Shown here piece after piece: positions 36,772 to 48,466 of a stretch of 64,000 nt of DNA. A program made the translations under genes and the position numbers. The stretch is taken from NCBI GenBank assembly GCA_017871115.1, contig JAFCIZ010000005.1:744001-808000 (forward strand), read 5' to 3'. The notes beneath the pieces are model-generated. The model made no database searches. It saw nothing but the letters and a program-made list of their open reading frames with translations, and was not told the DNA's origin. This DNA is from Cunninghamella blakesleeana (taxonomy: Eukaryota > Mucoromycota > Mucoromycetes > Mucorales > Cunninghamellaceae). Positions within the stretch are counted from its first letter, which is position 1. Every line of letters begins with the position of its first letter.

Positions 36772-38029
36772 AATATAAAAAGAAAAAAGGTAAAAAGAGA
36801 GACAAAAAAATTTAATATCAACTACAAAAAATTATTTATGTAAAAATAGTCACCGAAATTTTTTCACCGGCGGCCGTCGGATATTAAAATTAAGAATTTT
36901 ATAGAGTAATACACTAGTCTAAGGATACATATTATGAATAAAAGGATGATAAAAAAGTAGTATGAATCCTCATATCTATTTTTTAAAAGTATAAAAAAGA
37001 ATAGGGATTTATTCTTTTTGAAATAATATAATAAAAAAAATTCAGATGCGTATGAAAAAAACAAAGTGTAATCACCAAAGAAACAGCTTATTCAGTGACT
37101 AATTTTGTTTTTTACTGGTTTTATCATTTCCAAAATAGCAATTTTTTTAAAAAAGAAGCTATTAAAATATATTCAAATAAATTAGTAGTGATTGAACAGA
37201 AAAAGCTGGTTATAATAAAGACTCTTTTTTTTATTGTTTAACGAATTCATAATAAAGAAAACTCTCTATAATTCAGCTGTTTATTTTACACTAAAAACCA
37301 ATCAAATTTCTCAAATAAAAGGACTGGGTTCTTTTTTCAGCAAGGAAAACTAATTATATAAAAATTTTTTTCTTAAAATAAAAACTCAATATACCAATAA
37401 AAAGAATGAATTATATAACACAGTCCAAAATATAAATAAAAAAAAATTTACAACTCAGAAAAAAAAAACTATAAAAGAGAGAATTTTCCAAGAACCATTT
37501 CTTTTTTTCTTTAGTGACCGTACTCTACAGGATCTGTATACAGTACATAACCGTTCTACGTTTTCCAAACTAGACCAGTTCGTCAAGCTAGTAGATGACA
37601 TCTAGCAGACCTTCCTATGAGTGAAGTGTATTATTTTCCAACTCTCAGAGTGGATTATAGTAGTTGATGATCTCGCCTGTTCAACATTCCAAGAACATGG
37701 CACGGAAGGAGCTGCCGTCTGATAGCTCACTCACTTCTTTTATATTATAAAAATAATGAAAATGAAAAATTATAAAAATTCTTTCTATATGTAACAAAAA
37801 AGCTTTGGCTTTAAATGAATTATCTATTATAAAATAATTGAATAAAAATAGTTTAATATTTATAATCATACCCAATATATTTATCATTTATTAGGTTGAA
37901 TAATTGTTTTTGTTTTAGAAAAATAATAATACTAGTTTCTTATTAATTATTTTAAAAAAAAAACCAAATAGCAAAAAAATTGTTTTTAATAAAAAGAAAA
38001 TTAATTAGTAAGCTATACAAAATTAAATG
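36772..38029. other. Gene-poor tract upstream of TFIIS with a GC-richer block
   Basis: Contains the TFIIS promoter and about 1 kb of very AT-rich DNA with no gene. Embedded at about 37512-37735 is a block much richer in G and C than its surroundings. The short minus-strand frame at 37681-37887 overlaps this block and has no recognisable family. Confidence 0.55.
37512..37735. other. GC-richer island of unknown origin in an AT-rich desert
   Basis: The sequence from about TGACCGTACTCTACAGG to GCTGCCGTCTGATAGCTC is near-balanced in base composition, while both flanks are overwhelmingly A/T. No long ORF, tRNA or rRNA match is apparent. On the minus strand a TGTTGAACAGG start at about 37686 recalls an LTR end, but no matching CAACA end or second copy lies in the window. 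It may be a transposon fragment or a structured RNA. Confidence 0.35.
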
Positions 38030-39350
38030 TCCCCCCGTTTATATAATTCAGGTACTGGCTGTACTTTCACTTTTGGGGATTTTAAAAAAATTATTGAAAA
38101 GAATAAAAATTAAAATTCAGATGTTGTTATTTTACTTTTAATATTTTTTATTTTTATAAGAAACTTTAGATCAAAATAGTAGAACTAATAATATTGAAAT
38201 TAATTTAACTAGTTTATTTTTGTAAATAAATGGCATATAAAATGGTTTATATCCATAACTTGTGGGAGCTTCTACAATAAAACAACTTTGTTATATTTTA
38301 CAATTACCCATAACTAAAAACAGTTCCTTTATATCGTATTTATCTGAAACTTTCATTACTCCATTAATGATTTCTACAACATGATATATTATAGTTTCTT
38401 TTTTCAGTTTTGCTTTTTCTGAACTTTCAAAACTTACAGCTTTTTTTGTTATTATAAAGTTGTTTTCCTAAATGTTCTTGTCTAAAATTATTTTCATCTT
38501 ACTAACTTATTGGCTCTATTTTACTAAAATTTACTATACCATATAGGGATGTACTTTCAGTAATACTATTACTTTTTCTTTTTTATAGGTACTTTTGCTA
38601 CAGCATGTTTAAACCATATACGATCTCTAATCATATATGAATTAAATTCAGCTTTATCAATGAATACACATTTTTTCATAAAACAAACGCCAGCTTTTTT
38701 TCTATTCGGTCATTATATTAAATCGTGATTCTATTGATTTCACTGAATCCTACCCCATTTTGTACTTCTGTGCTCTCTTAAGGCAAGACGATATTTTTTT
38801 TAATATTTTTATACAGACCTGTTTTGATATCATGAGCTCTTTAAACTCGTTGTTTAATGCCTTCAGAGAGTCCCTAATGTGGCTGATGGATTGCTATCAA
38901 ATAATTCAATTAAAAGATTTGCATGCCAATTAAACGGGTTTCCTTGGCTTTCTAGATTTTTTATCAAAAATTGTTGGAAGGATAGAACGGCGATTAGAAT
39001 CATTATATTTTTCATCGACACATGCAAAACTTTCTATAATTCCTGCATCTTTAGTGACATTAGGTATTGAAACTCCATTTTCTACATTATGGATAAGTTT
39101 GGCTATTTGAACATTGCCATATCATTTGTATTTCCCGGCATTTCCACGAATAGAAATACCGTCCTTTTTTATATATTAATAATAATGACTACAGGGCTCT
39201 TCATATTCATTTATTATCTCTTTCTTAGCTTCTTCAACATGACCAATTAAACGGACAGTTTCCCATATTTCAATGTATATTCAGTATAATCATCCTCATT
39301 CGCGTTATCATTTGAGCCATTTTAAAAGTATGGCAATTTGTCAGGTTTAT
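38030..39350 (-). mobile_element. Decayed Tc1/mariner transposon (DDE transposase relic)
   Basis: No intact ORF remains, but the minus strand at about 38590-38700 reads KKAGVCFMKKCVFIDKAEFN, then SYMIRDRIWFKHAVAKVP, which matches the first catalytic Asp region of Tc1/mariner transposases (FIDE-GFN---RGRAWSK-GTPA). After a frameshift, 38510-38560 reads TSLYGIVNFSKIEP, and about 38220-38270 reads EAPTSYGYKPFYMPF, recalling the GYK-LYLPPYSP region. Upstream (38800-38900), ISHIRDSLKALNNEFKELMI, then SKQVCIKILKK and SLKALN-type helices fit the DNA-binding to catalytic linker. Numerous stops and frameshifts show it is long dead. The unusual CCCCCCG-containing stretch at about 38030-38075, near the 3' side, may be a remnant of a terminal repeat. 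Confidence 0.75.
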
Positions 39351-40370
39351 AATTAATGAAATTTATTATATTTAATATTTTTTGCAAGGTAGTTTTAGTG
39401 CATATTTAATAATAATAATAATAACCATAATAAAATAATGTGTAAAATCTAATTTCATATAAGTTTTGCAATATGGGAATAAAATCAAAAATGGGTAACC
39501 TTTGATCCAAAATGCCAAGTTAAAACAGTTAACTTAGTTTATGACCATAAATGGATTAAAATCCGAAAGCTAAGTACATAATAGTTTTCTTTTGAATAAC
39601 TTTATTATTACTATTACTCTCTTATATTCCTTATAAATAAAATCTAATCTTACAAAAAAAACTAAAAATCTTCTAAAATAACCTCTAAACTCAAGTGGAA
39701 ATATAGTATCCATCAAAAAAAGAAAAAAAAATAAAAAACTACTTTTTAGTTTTTGGCTTGCAGGCTAAACTTTAATTTTTAACTAAAAAAAAGTAGTAAA
39801 ATAAAAAATCAATTTTTAAGCCAATCATAATCAAATAAAATTAAATGAGATAAGAAATATTAAAAAATCATCTTCATCCCATTAAAAAACAGGTTTTAAT
39901 ATACAGTAATTTAACTGAGTTACATGTTTTACTGCTAAAATTTTCAATTTTAAAATGACGAATATTTATTTATTTACAAAAAGTTAAAAATATATTGGGT
40001 GGTGAGAAAATAAACTATTGAATTCCATTTGATAAATAATATTTGAATGTTTGTTTTTTAAAAAACAAAACAAAACAAAACAATATTGAACGTGTATAAA
40101 CGACTCATCACTTTTTACAATCAAATCATTTCACACACGCACAAATCAGCATACTGATGCATCATATAAAAATATAAAAAAGTCAAGCTTTGCATTATAT
40201 TCATTTAAAAAAAATAAAACAGATAATTTTTATACACGCGTAAAAAAAATATACATGGAATCCTTTATTTCTTTTTGAGATAAGTTTATAAAATATATTT
40301 CACTATTTACTTTTTTTTTTTGGTTATTACAAGTTTACTTGATTAAATTTGGAAAATGCCTTTAAAATGT
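39351..40370. other. AT-rich tract between the transposon relic and the C2 gene
   Basis: About 1 kb with no coding frame. It includes a possible hairpin at 39738-39797 with ACTACTTTTTAGTT arms. Its right end holds the 3' flank of the C2 gene. Confidence 0.55.
39738..39797. repeat. Imperfect inverted repeat / hairpin
   Basis: ACTACTTTTTAGTT at the left is mirrored by AACTAAAAAAAAGTAGT at the right (three extra A), separated by a short loop containing GGCTTGCAGGC. It could be a terminator-like hairpin or a tiny decayed foldback element. No neighbouring gene ends here. Confidence 0.5.
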
Positions 40371-40916
40371 TTATTCGGGTTTGCCACCTCTAGAAATGGC
40401 GAAACCAAGAGCAGCAAGACCACCTAAAACAGCAACACCTTTGGCAACATCACCAGCAAGTTCCTTGTTATGGATCTTTTTAGCACGAGCAGCATGAGCT
40501 TCATCAATAGTGGTATTGATAACTTGGATGCTTTCTGAACTTCTAGCACCATCGAATTGAATGACTAAATGAACATTACCAGATTCTTCTTGCTTGTCAT
40601 TATAGACTTTGAATAAACCATTGACAGCACCTTGGGAGCGAATTTGGTGAAGAGGAATAGCAGCGAAACCAATCAATTTGTCGAAGTCAGCTTCTTTATC
40701 TAAAACTTCAATGTAAAGTAAAGGTTCACCGTTGTAATCAAAAGAAAAGTATTGATCCCATTGAGGAGTTCTGCCACCATCTTCATGAGCTCTAGTCTTT
40801 TTGAAACTATCTTTATCTTCTAAATTTAAAGTAACTTGGAGATAAGGATCTTGAACGCCAAGCTTATCAATATCTTTATGGAGATCAGCACCAACAGCAG
40901 TAACGATAAGAGACAT
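40371..40916 (-). CDS. Single C2-domain protein with C-terminal hydrophobic segment
   Basis: Intronless, 181 residues. Residues about 1-125 form one C2 domain: LIVTAVGADLHKDIDKLGVQ, DPYLQVTLN, FKKTRAHEDGGRTPQWDQYF and EVLDKEADFDKLIGFAAIPL. Asp residues at the DPY and DKEADFDK loops could bind calcium and acidic membranes. After a helical stretch (EAHAARAKKIHNKELAG), the protein ends in a Gly/Ala-rich hydrophobic segment VAKGVAVLGGLAALGFAI that may be a tail anchor or peripheral membrane helix. Similar short C2 proteins occur in plants and fungi, usually as membrane-binding modules without enzyme activity. Codon use is less AT-biased than its neighbours, suggesting high expression. A pyrimidine-rich promoter lies on the minus strand just upstream (40917-41030). 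Confidence 0.88.
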   Translation of the reverse strand: MSLIVTAVGADLHKDIDKLGVQDPYLQVTLNLEDKDSFKKTRAHEDGGRTPQWDQYFSFDYNGEPLLYIEVLDKEADFDKLIGFAAIPLHQIRSQGAVNGLFKVYNDKQEESGNVHLVIQFDGARSSESIQVINTTIDEAHAARAKKIHNKELAGDVAKGVAVLGGLAALGFAISRGGKPE

Positions 40917-42110
40917 ATTTAATATTTTTTAGTAATAATGAAAAGAAAAAAAGAAAAAGAAAAGAAGAAATGAAAAAAAAAACGCGACTTTTATAACAGT
41001 TTTTTTTTTTTTTTCTCACCCCAACATTACATTATAACACCATCGTTGCTCAAAAATGCATCTAATTTTATAAGCCTATAGAAAATAGTTCAGTCTTCCA
41101 AAATAGTTTTAATTTTCAATCTCCGATGACATCATTCAGGCTACCTTTTAATAAAAATGAAGCAAAAATTTGCACCAGTAATAAAAGGGAAGCAAGTGAG
41201 TCTCTCCTCACTATCGCTGGTATTGCCCTCGTACAAAAAAAGAAAAAAAAAACATACTCTTACTAACTTTATTATACGTGAAATTCTATAGAAAAAAAAA
41301 AAGAAAAATACGTTTATTTATATTTTTTACCCAAGGAAACCAGGATAAAAATATATAATAATGAAAAACAATTTATTTTTTTATCCGTTTCCAAATTGGC
41401 TTTTTGGTTTTATCCCTTGGAACATGTTTATTTATTATCTATTGAATAAATATAAATAAAAAGTCACGTAATTATATTAAAAAATTACATTTTATATGAG
41501 GTGATCATCTTTTCCACAGTAATTATTATTTTTGTTTAAAATAAGTTGTACTATTTGATTCTTTTTATTTTTTCATTTTTTAAAGTAACTTATCAGTAAT
41601 AAAAAAATAAAAATAAAAATAAAAAAAATCGAGCGATCATTACACCTGAGGGGAGACTATTTTGTTTTTAATATAAAGTTTCACGGTTATATAAAATGAT
41701 TATATATATATATATATATATTAATAATAATAAAAGAAATGCTTTCACTACCTTTTGCCATCAATGTTTGAAGACGTTCGGGAAAATGAATATAATTAGA
41801 AATAATCATTGCCTATAATGCTTTTGAAATGTATCCGTAAACATTCAATGCATAGAATTAGGGGTATATACACACATTATATTCTTGATGAGCTTACGTA
41901 CTTACTTTTCACCCTTTCGTAAAAATACGCCATATTCATAACTATAGCCATATATGAATGTAAGTATGTATGTACCTTTCGAATGTCATTTCATTCTACA
42001 GATATTTTTTAAATTTCTCAAAAATATATAAATTCAATTTATTTATTTGTTTTTTTATAATAAACTCATTCTTTTTTATTTCTTCAACATATATATATAT
42101 ACATTTAAAA
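40917..42110. other. Divergent intergenic region between the C2 and cysteine-rich genes
   Basis: About 1.2 kb expected to hold both promoters. TATA-like runs lie at 41700-41720 and 42090-42100, the latter just before the cysteine-rich gene start. A 12-base ATACGCCATATT at about 41926-41937 is identical to part of the MITE terminal repeat at 25 kb, but no partner repeat is present. No gene found. Confidence 0.5.
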
Positions 42111-42413
42111 ATGAAATCAGTTATTTGTTTTATTGCATTTTTTTTATTATTTAATTATTCCAGTGCAGTAAGTACATGCTTAACAAAAGAAGGATGGGCT
42201 GAGAAATTTAAATATGAATATGGAACTGTAGTAGATGGTGGTAGATGTCACGAATGGCATTGTGGCAAAGATTTACTTGCCTGTGATATTACTGGTAATA
42301 GCAAAAGATTAACTTGTAAATGTCTTCGTGAACTCAGACTCGGAATTACGGGAGGAGAATGGGTAAAAAGTGGCACTTGCTCAGAGAATGATAAAGGTGA
42401 ATGGTGTACTTGA
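42111..42413 (+). CDS. Small secreted cysteine-rich protein (100 residues, 8 cysteines)
   Basis: I take the ATG at 42111 because it begins a textbook signal peptide, MKSVICFIAFFLLFNYSSA; the open frame extends further upstream but that part is AT-rich 5' UTR. The mature protein is about 81 residues with eight cysteines (STC, GGRC, EWHC, LLAC, LTC, KC, GTC, EWC), an even number consistent with four disulphides. No known domain is recognised. It could be an effector-like, adhesive or antimicrobial protein, but nothing in the sequence decides. A broken paralogue at 24415-24699 lacks the third and sixth cysteines. The gene stands alone in a large gene-poor stretch. Confidence 0.8.
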   Translation: MKSVICFIAFFLLFNYSSAVSTCLTKEGWAEKFKYEYGTVVDGGRCHEWHCGKDLLACDITGNSKRLTCKCLRELRLGITGGEWVKSGTCSENDKGEWCT

Positions 42414-43887
42414 AAAAAAGCAGGAAATTCATTTTTTTAAACTCCCTTAAATCATGCAAAACTCCAATTTTTTCTTGACAAAAAAAAAAATACTGCATTC
42501 TACTTCCTCTTACTATTATTACAGTTTTTGTTATATCGAATAAAAAATAATAATAGTAATTATATTTATCAAGTATAAATTCAAAATATATAGCTATATA
42601 TATGTGTGTGTATTTTTTTTTAAAAAAAAAAGGGAATTGAATTTAAATTTTAAAAATGTAAATATTTATTTTGAAGTAAAATTGTACGCAAATACATCAT
42701 TATTTTTTTTTCTTTTTTACAGCAATATATGCTTTTGCGCTCGAGTATTTTATTTCTAAACTTTTGATATTGATAATCACTAAACCAAAATGTTAAAAAA
42801 TAATAATATTAAACTGAAACGTTATAACTAATAAAAATGTGTTGGTTTTATATTTTTTTTCAATATATATATTAGTTTGGATTATTAGATCATTATCATC
42901 AATAATTCAAATAGTCATTCACTTATTTTAACTAAGCATACTAGTTATATTGTATTTATAAAAAGCTAACACTAGTGAATTTGTTGTATTCATTACTAAA
43001 AAATCAAATGAATTATTCTTAAAAAGGAAATACTTGTATAATCACTGTCATCAAAAAACAAATAAAAATAATTCATCAAATAATTTATTATAGTTAAATA
43101 ATTAAACTTTGATAATAAGGTAAAAAAAAAAAAAAAAAGAGTTGAAAGAAAGAAAGAAAGAGAAAGAAATACAATTATGTACGTAATAAATCATTTTTGG
43201 TTTTTTGAATATGAATTTTAAGTCCCGTTCCTTTTTGATAAACCAAATAGGAAACACAAGAGATAAGAAAGTTTGTTGCCTTTTTGATGTGTGATAATAC
43301 ATTCTTATATTAAATAAGATGAATCTTTTTATATATAAACTCCTTATTTTCCTTTTTTTAACAATTAGTATTTTTCGCTTATCATATCACATCTCTATGT
43401 TTACTTTTTTATTTTTTGATAAAACATATATATATATATATCATTACAAACAGGCAACGTTCTAATCAATTATCAGAAAAAAAATAAAAATTAAAGATTA
43501 AACGACGTTTTTTTTTTATTAGTGGCGGAAAATCATGTGCCATTGTTTACATTTATTATAAAGGTGATTTTTTTAAAAGAAAAAAAAAAAATCATATTAT
43601 TGTAAAAAAGTACAAAGTTGTTATTTTGATAATAGATAAGGGTTTGACGTATTTTCATTTTTTTTTATTCTGGTCAACTTCAATAATCCTCGGGGTAGGT
43701 CGGGAACTAGAATATAGTTACAGCATACTTGGTGGATACAAAAATAAAAATAATAGATAATAATTATTTAATTCATAAAAATGTATATTTTTTAATAAAA
43801 AAAAAAAGATGGTTGAATGGTAAATTTATATATAATTAAATGGTTTTATAGAATACTTAATAATAATGTTGTATATAAATATATATA

Positions 43888-43938
<51 letters not shown>

Positions 43939-44471
43939 CTTATTCTTATTATTGTTATTTAGCATAATAGAGAAAAAAAAAAAGTAAGCGGTATTTAAAA
44001 TATAATTTATATGGTTATCCATTTTTATTTTATACGATTTCTTTTTTTTCTCTCTCTTTCTCTCACTTTTTTTAAATATAATATATAATATAATTTTTTA
44101 TATATATTCCCTCCTCTTTTTTTAGTTATTTATTTAAATATTTTTATATTACTTACATTGTAACGCTAGCACGCCGTAATTAAGCCATTCTTTAGATTAA
44201 TACATTATTTTAGTTCATATTTCAGACACAGTAAAGGTGAAATATAGTTCCTATTTTTTTTTTTTAACAACTTTAAAATACTTTATATATTTCTTTAGCT
44301 ATTACACAAAAAGTAAAGAAAAAGTTTAAATACAAGTACTCTTTTCTAATTTATATACTATCATTATTATTACTTGCTCGATTTAGATTCCTAATTCACT
44401 CGTAGATAGATAATAGAAATTAAAAAAAAACATAAAGAACAAAAGAGGGCACAACGATAAATCAATAATTA
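42414..44471. other. Long gene-poor region upstream of the GATA factor
   Basis: About 2 kb of AT-rich DNA. It has an (AT)n run at 43891-43934, A/T homopolymers and a slightly GC-richer 43675-43735. Short frames at 43102-43302 and 44383-44658 are low complexity. Probably includes a long 5' UTR and promoter for the GATA factor, as is usual for such regulators. Confidence 0.55.
43891..43934. repeat. (AT)n microsatellite of about 44 bases
   Basis: Uninterrupted AT dinucleotide repeat in the gene-poor region before the GATA gene, the longest intergenic AT run in the window. Confidence 0.9.
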
Positions 44472-47291
44472 ATGAAGCACACTCAGGTTGCTGATAAATT
44501 ATTATCTGATACACTATTTCCGGAATTATCGAAAGATTCAAAATCATCCAAGGTAGAAGGGGATCAAGCAGATAATGATTCGATTGAAGAAGCAAAAAAA
44601 GATCCTTTAGCAAGTAAAGTATGGCGACTTTACACAAAAGCAAAAAATAATTTACCAAATGGTGTTAGAATGGAAAATTTAACATGGCGTATGATGGCAA
44701 TGACTTTATCAAAGAAAAAAAAAGAACAGCAATTAATAAATAAAGAAAAAGAAAAACAAGTAGATGACAATTACGACAATAATGCCGAACCTATGATGGT
44801 TGATGAACCCATATCAAATAATTCTTCAACTACTACACCTCCTCCGGCAGATGATACTACTTCTTTATTATCTTCTTCAGCACCTCCTTATGCAATGGAT
44901 TTCTTACGTGATGATGAATTGAATCAACAAGAATTGAAAAATGTCATGGTCTCTGGTAGCACCCGTGCTTCAACTTCTACTGAAATTATTAAAAAGTTAA
45001 CTGTAAGACGAATCATCTTCTTTTCTATTTTCTTTAAATAATAATAGAATATAAATAAATGAAGAAAAACAAAGACAGATGAATAGTATTTTGTTTACTT
45101 ATATATCATCATTTCATTACTATTGCATATTCTTATATGTTTATATTTATAGCCAGCTAAACGACAAGTTAAAAATTCACCACCATCTAGCATTACAATT
45201 CCATTACATGATGATAACGAAGATGATGATAGTGATATAGATGAAAAAGATAATGATAGCGATGATTATGTAATGTCAACAGACTCTCAATATCAATATC
45301 AATATCAACCTCAATACACTTCTACCACTACTTCTTTTGTAAGCCATTCTGTTCCAACCTTCCATCCTTCTGTATTTCCAAATCAACAACATAGAACGGT
45401 GCTACGTCAACCTTTATATCAACCTATTACTTCTTCTTCTACATTAACAGCACCAATGGCGGTTGATTTATTATCACCTCAATCTATATCGTTTAATCAA
45501 CACTCAGCTATACATCCTCATCAAACATCACCTCTCTTTTATAACCAACAGAGTATAGGACCCTTAGCCACTCCATCGTCCTCCTCTTCTACAGCTGTTA
45601 CTTCTGTTGCTTCATCAACAAGTTTACCCTTTGGTCCCAACACGGAAATAAATCCTGGTAGTCTTAGCTTCGAAGAAATATTATCTGTTTATTATAATAA
45701 CAATAACAATAATAATAGTAATAGTAATCGTTCCAACAACAATGACTGTGGTTACAATAGTACTATCACATCACCTTCATCAAGTCAGCTATTAGAGAAT
45801 AGTTCAAATAGAGATTTGGATCCTAGTTATTTATTAAATTTACAAGCCGTTCATTTATCAGGAGATACACCATCACCTTCTTCACCACCACAAACGCCAC
45901 AATCTGTTGATGGTAGTAGTTGCCATGACGATTTAAGATATCAACAGCATGTAGCAGCTTTAGATTTAGAAGATGAAAAATTATTATTAGCAACAAATAA
46001 TAGTAATAATGATAATAATAATAATGATAACAATAATAGTACTAGTAATAAAATTAATTACCCATCTAATAATAAAAAAAAGAATGACACTTCGTCATTT
46101 AATATTTTATCTCCACACCCACCTTTACAACAAATAAAACCTTACACCAACAATAATAACATTAATATTAATAAAAAAACAGGTCGATCACCATCTAGTC
46201 CAACTGTATTACAGCATAAAATAACCACTACATCTACTTCAACCTTATCGACGCAAATAAGGACCAAATGTAGTAATTGTGCAACGACAACAACACCTTT
46301 ATGGAGAAGAAATGCTCAAGGTCAACCATTATGTAATGCGTGTGGGTTATTTTTAAAATTGCATGGAATCGTTCGACCACTTAGTTTAAAAACAGATGTT
46401 ATTAAAAAAAGGAACCGATCAAACCATAATGCAAGTCAAAAACAAAAATCAAAACAAAAACAAGAGAATCCTACTTTAGTCAATAAAAACAATCATCCAA
46501 ATTCATCTAGTATGACATCAACAATGGCAGGAGGTTTAGTAACATCACAATCACAACAACAACAAAGAATGATTGCTCCCAATATTCATAAGCCTCCTTC
46601 TATTTTTTCAAAACCGCCTCCATCTTTTTCTTCTTCATCATCAGCAACGACTCCCTCAATTAATACTCAATATAAAAGACAGCGTAGAATATCTTCTTTT
46701 TCAGAAGATATAGGATCAGCATTATCTAATCAACCTCATTCTATAAATAATAATAATAATAATAACGCAATACCATCCATCTCCTCTTCGTCTTTATCCG
46801 TTCATCCAATATCTCAAACATCAAGTAGTACAACATCATTATTTTCACCCACATCCGCGACTAAAAATATAAATATAAATATAAATAATACTAATTCTGA
46901 TACCAATGATCATAACAGTGATAATACATCATTATCATCCATACCATCATCCACGTCAACATCTCCAAATGTTTATTCAATATTAGAAACTATTGGAAGC
47001 CATCTTAATAGTTTACCGGCTGAACTATTACCACTTATTGCATCAGCTGCTAATTATCATGCTATGACGAAACAAAGACAACAACAACAACAACAACAAA
47101 CATCCTCTATGACTTCACATGAATCCCAACAAGATATATCTACTTTATTACAAAGATTGTTTCAACCTCCACCCCCTTCTTCTCCTTCTTCTTCTACTTC
47201 TCCACCTACTTCTTTATCTTTTCCAACCACTACCACTCCTTCTAATATGGATTCAACAACAAAACAAACTACACCTACATCACAGTTTTAA
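44472..47291 (+). CDS. AreA/NIT2-type GATA transcription factor
   Basis: Two exons, 44472-45002 and 45153-47291 (donor GTAAGA, acceptor TATAG), give 889 residues. Near the N-terminus, [20 protein letters not shown], then [15 protein letters not shown], is the conserved helical domain (DUF1752) found in fungal nitrogen regulators such as AreA. One GATA zinc finger lies near residue 550, with C-x2-C-x17-C-x2-C spacing ([30 protein letters not shown]) and a basic tail [11 protein letters not shown]. The x17 loop and the tail are those of fungal nitrogen GATA factors, which activate catabolic genes when ammonium or glutamine is scarce. The rest is Ser/Asn/Gln/Pro-rich with several Asn runs. Which of the AreA, Gat1 or Gaf1 paralogues it is cannot be settled here. 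An NmrA-like gene end lies at the window start, too far to imply linkage. Confidence 0.93.
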
Positions 47292-47984
47292 GACGACTAA
47301 TATAAAAAATATCCACCTATAAATAATATTATTTATTATTTATTTGTCTTTTTTTAATTTTTTATTTATGTGTTTTATGTTATTTTTTAAGAGTATTTTT
47401 TTTTTTTTTTTTTTTTTTCATTTTTGGGATTGACAAATCGTAAACAATTTTATTTTCTACCATTACTATTTATTTGTTTATTTGCCATTCATTCTTTTTT
47501 ATATTTCATATAACTTCACCATGCCTTTTTTGTATGCCAACTTTTAAGCTTCTATTTTATTCTATATTACTAAACTTAATTTATGCTCTTCATTTTTTTT
47601 AAAAAACAAAAGATAAGACTAAAAAAATAAATACCAATCACCATTATCATTTTTAATTTTTAATTTTTTTATACATAATAAACATTCAATAAAAAACCAT
47701 TGAAAAAAAAAAAAGAAAAGAAAAAGTGATTATTATTATTATTATTTAAATGGAAACAAAAAAAAAGGAAACAAGGACTTGTAATTTTTTTTTTTTAATG
47801 TATCCTTAATCAAGTAATTTTTATATTTCACGAATTAAATTATTTATTTGTTTATGAGTCAACAAATGCACTGACTTATCAAAATGGAAAATGAAGGAGG
47901 TATATTTTAAAATAAGGATTTTTAAACAGTTTAGTGTTTCCAATAATAATAATAATTATAATAGAAATTATTGCCCAAAAGTTT

Positions 47985-48015
<31 letters not shown>

Positions 48016-48466
48016 ATCGATTAACAACCCCCTCTCGTTTGAAATAGGATTGCATGAGAAATGAAAAAATAATAATCTTGAAAAAAAAAGGAAAAAAATA
48101 ACAACACACCAATCATGATTGATTAAATCAAAGTTATATAAAATATATCATAGCCAATAAAATGTCTCGAATATGAAATGATAATGGCATGAAACTTCGA
48201 AATCCGTCTCATTTATATAAAACGTTATTTTTCAAAATATTTCCATCCTTTTTTTTTCATTCTTTTTCATTTTTTTTTATCAATCTATTTCTTTATTTTA
48301 ATTTATATATATATATACATATATATACATATTTATATTTATATATATTTTTATATATATAAAGAGAAAGGCTCATTTTTTGTATATAATAAACTTCTTT
48401 TATTTTTTAATTTTTTTATTCCCTTATACCTCTATTTTATTTTATTAATTTTCTATTCTAAACAAG
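47292..48466. other. Intergenic region between GATA factor and amino-acid transporter
   Basis: About 1.2 kb with a T run at 47398-47419 and TA-rich tracts at 48300-48360 directly before the transporter start. No coding frame is supported. Confidence 0.6.

Noticed and set aside
37681..37887. Minus-strand frame ending SDGSSFRAMFLEC as possible retroelement Gag-Pol end
   Set aside because: Too short and isolated; no integrase, RNase H or polypurine tract could be recognised, so no retroelement call was made.
41926..41937. 12-base match to the MITE terminal repeat
   Set aside because: No matching inverted partner within 1 kb on either side; a 12-base match is too short to call a relic.
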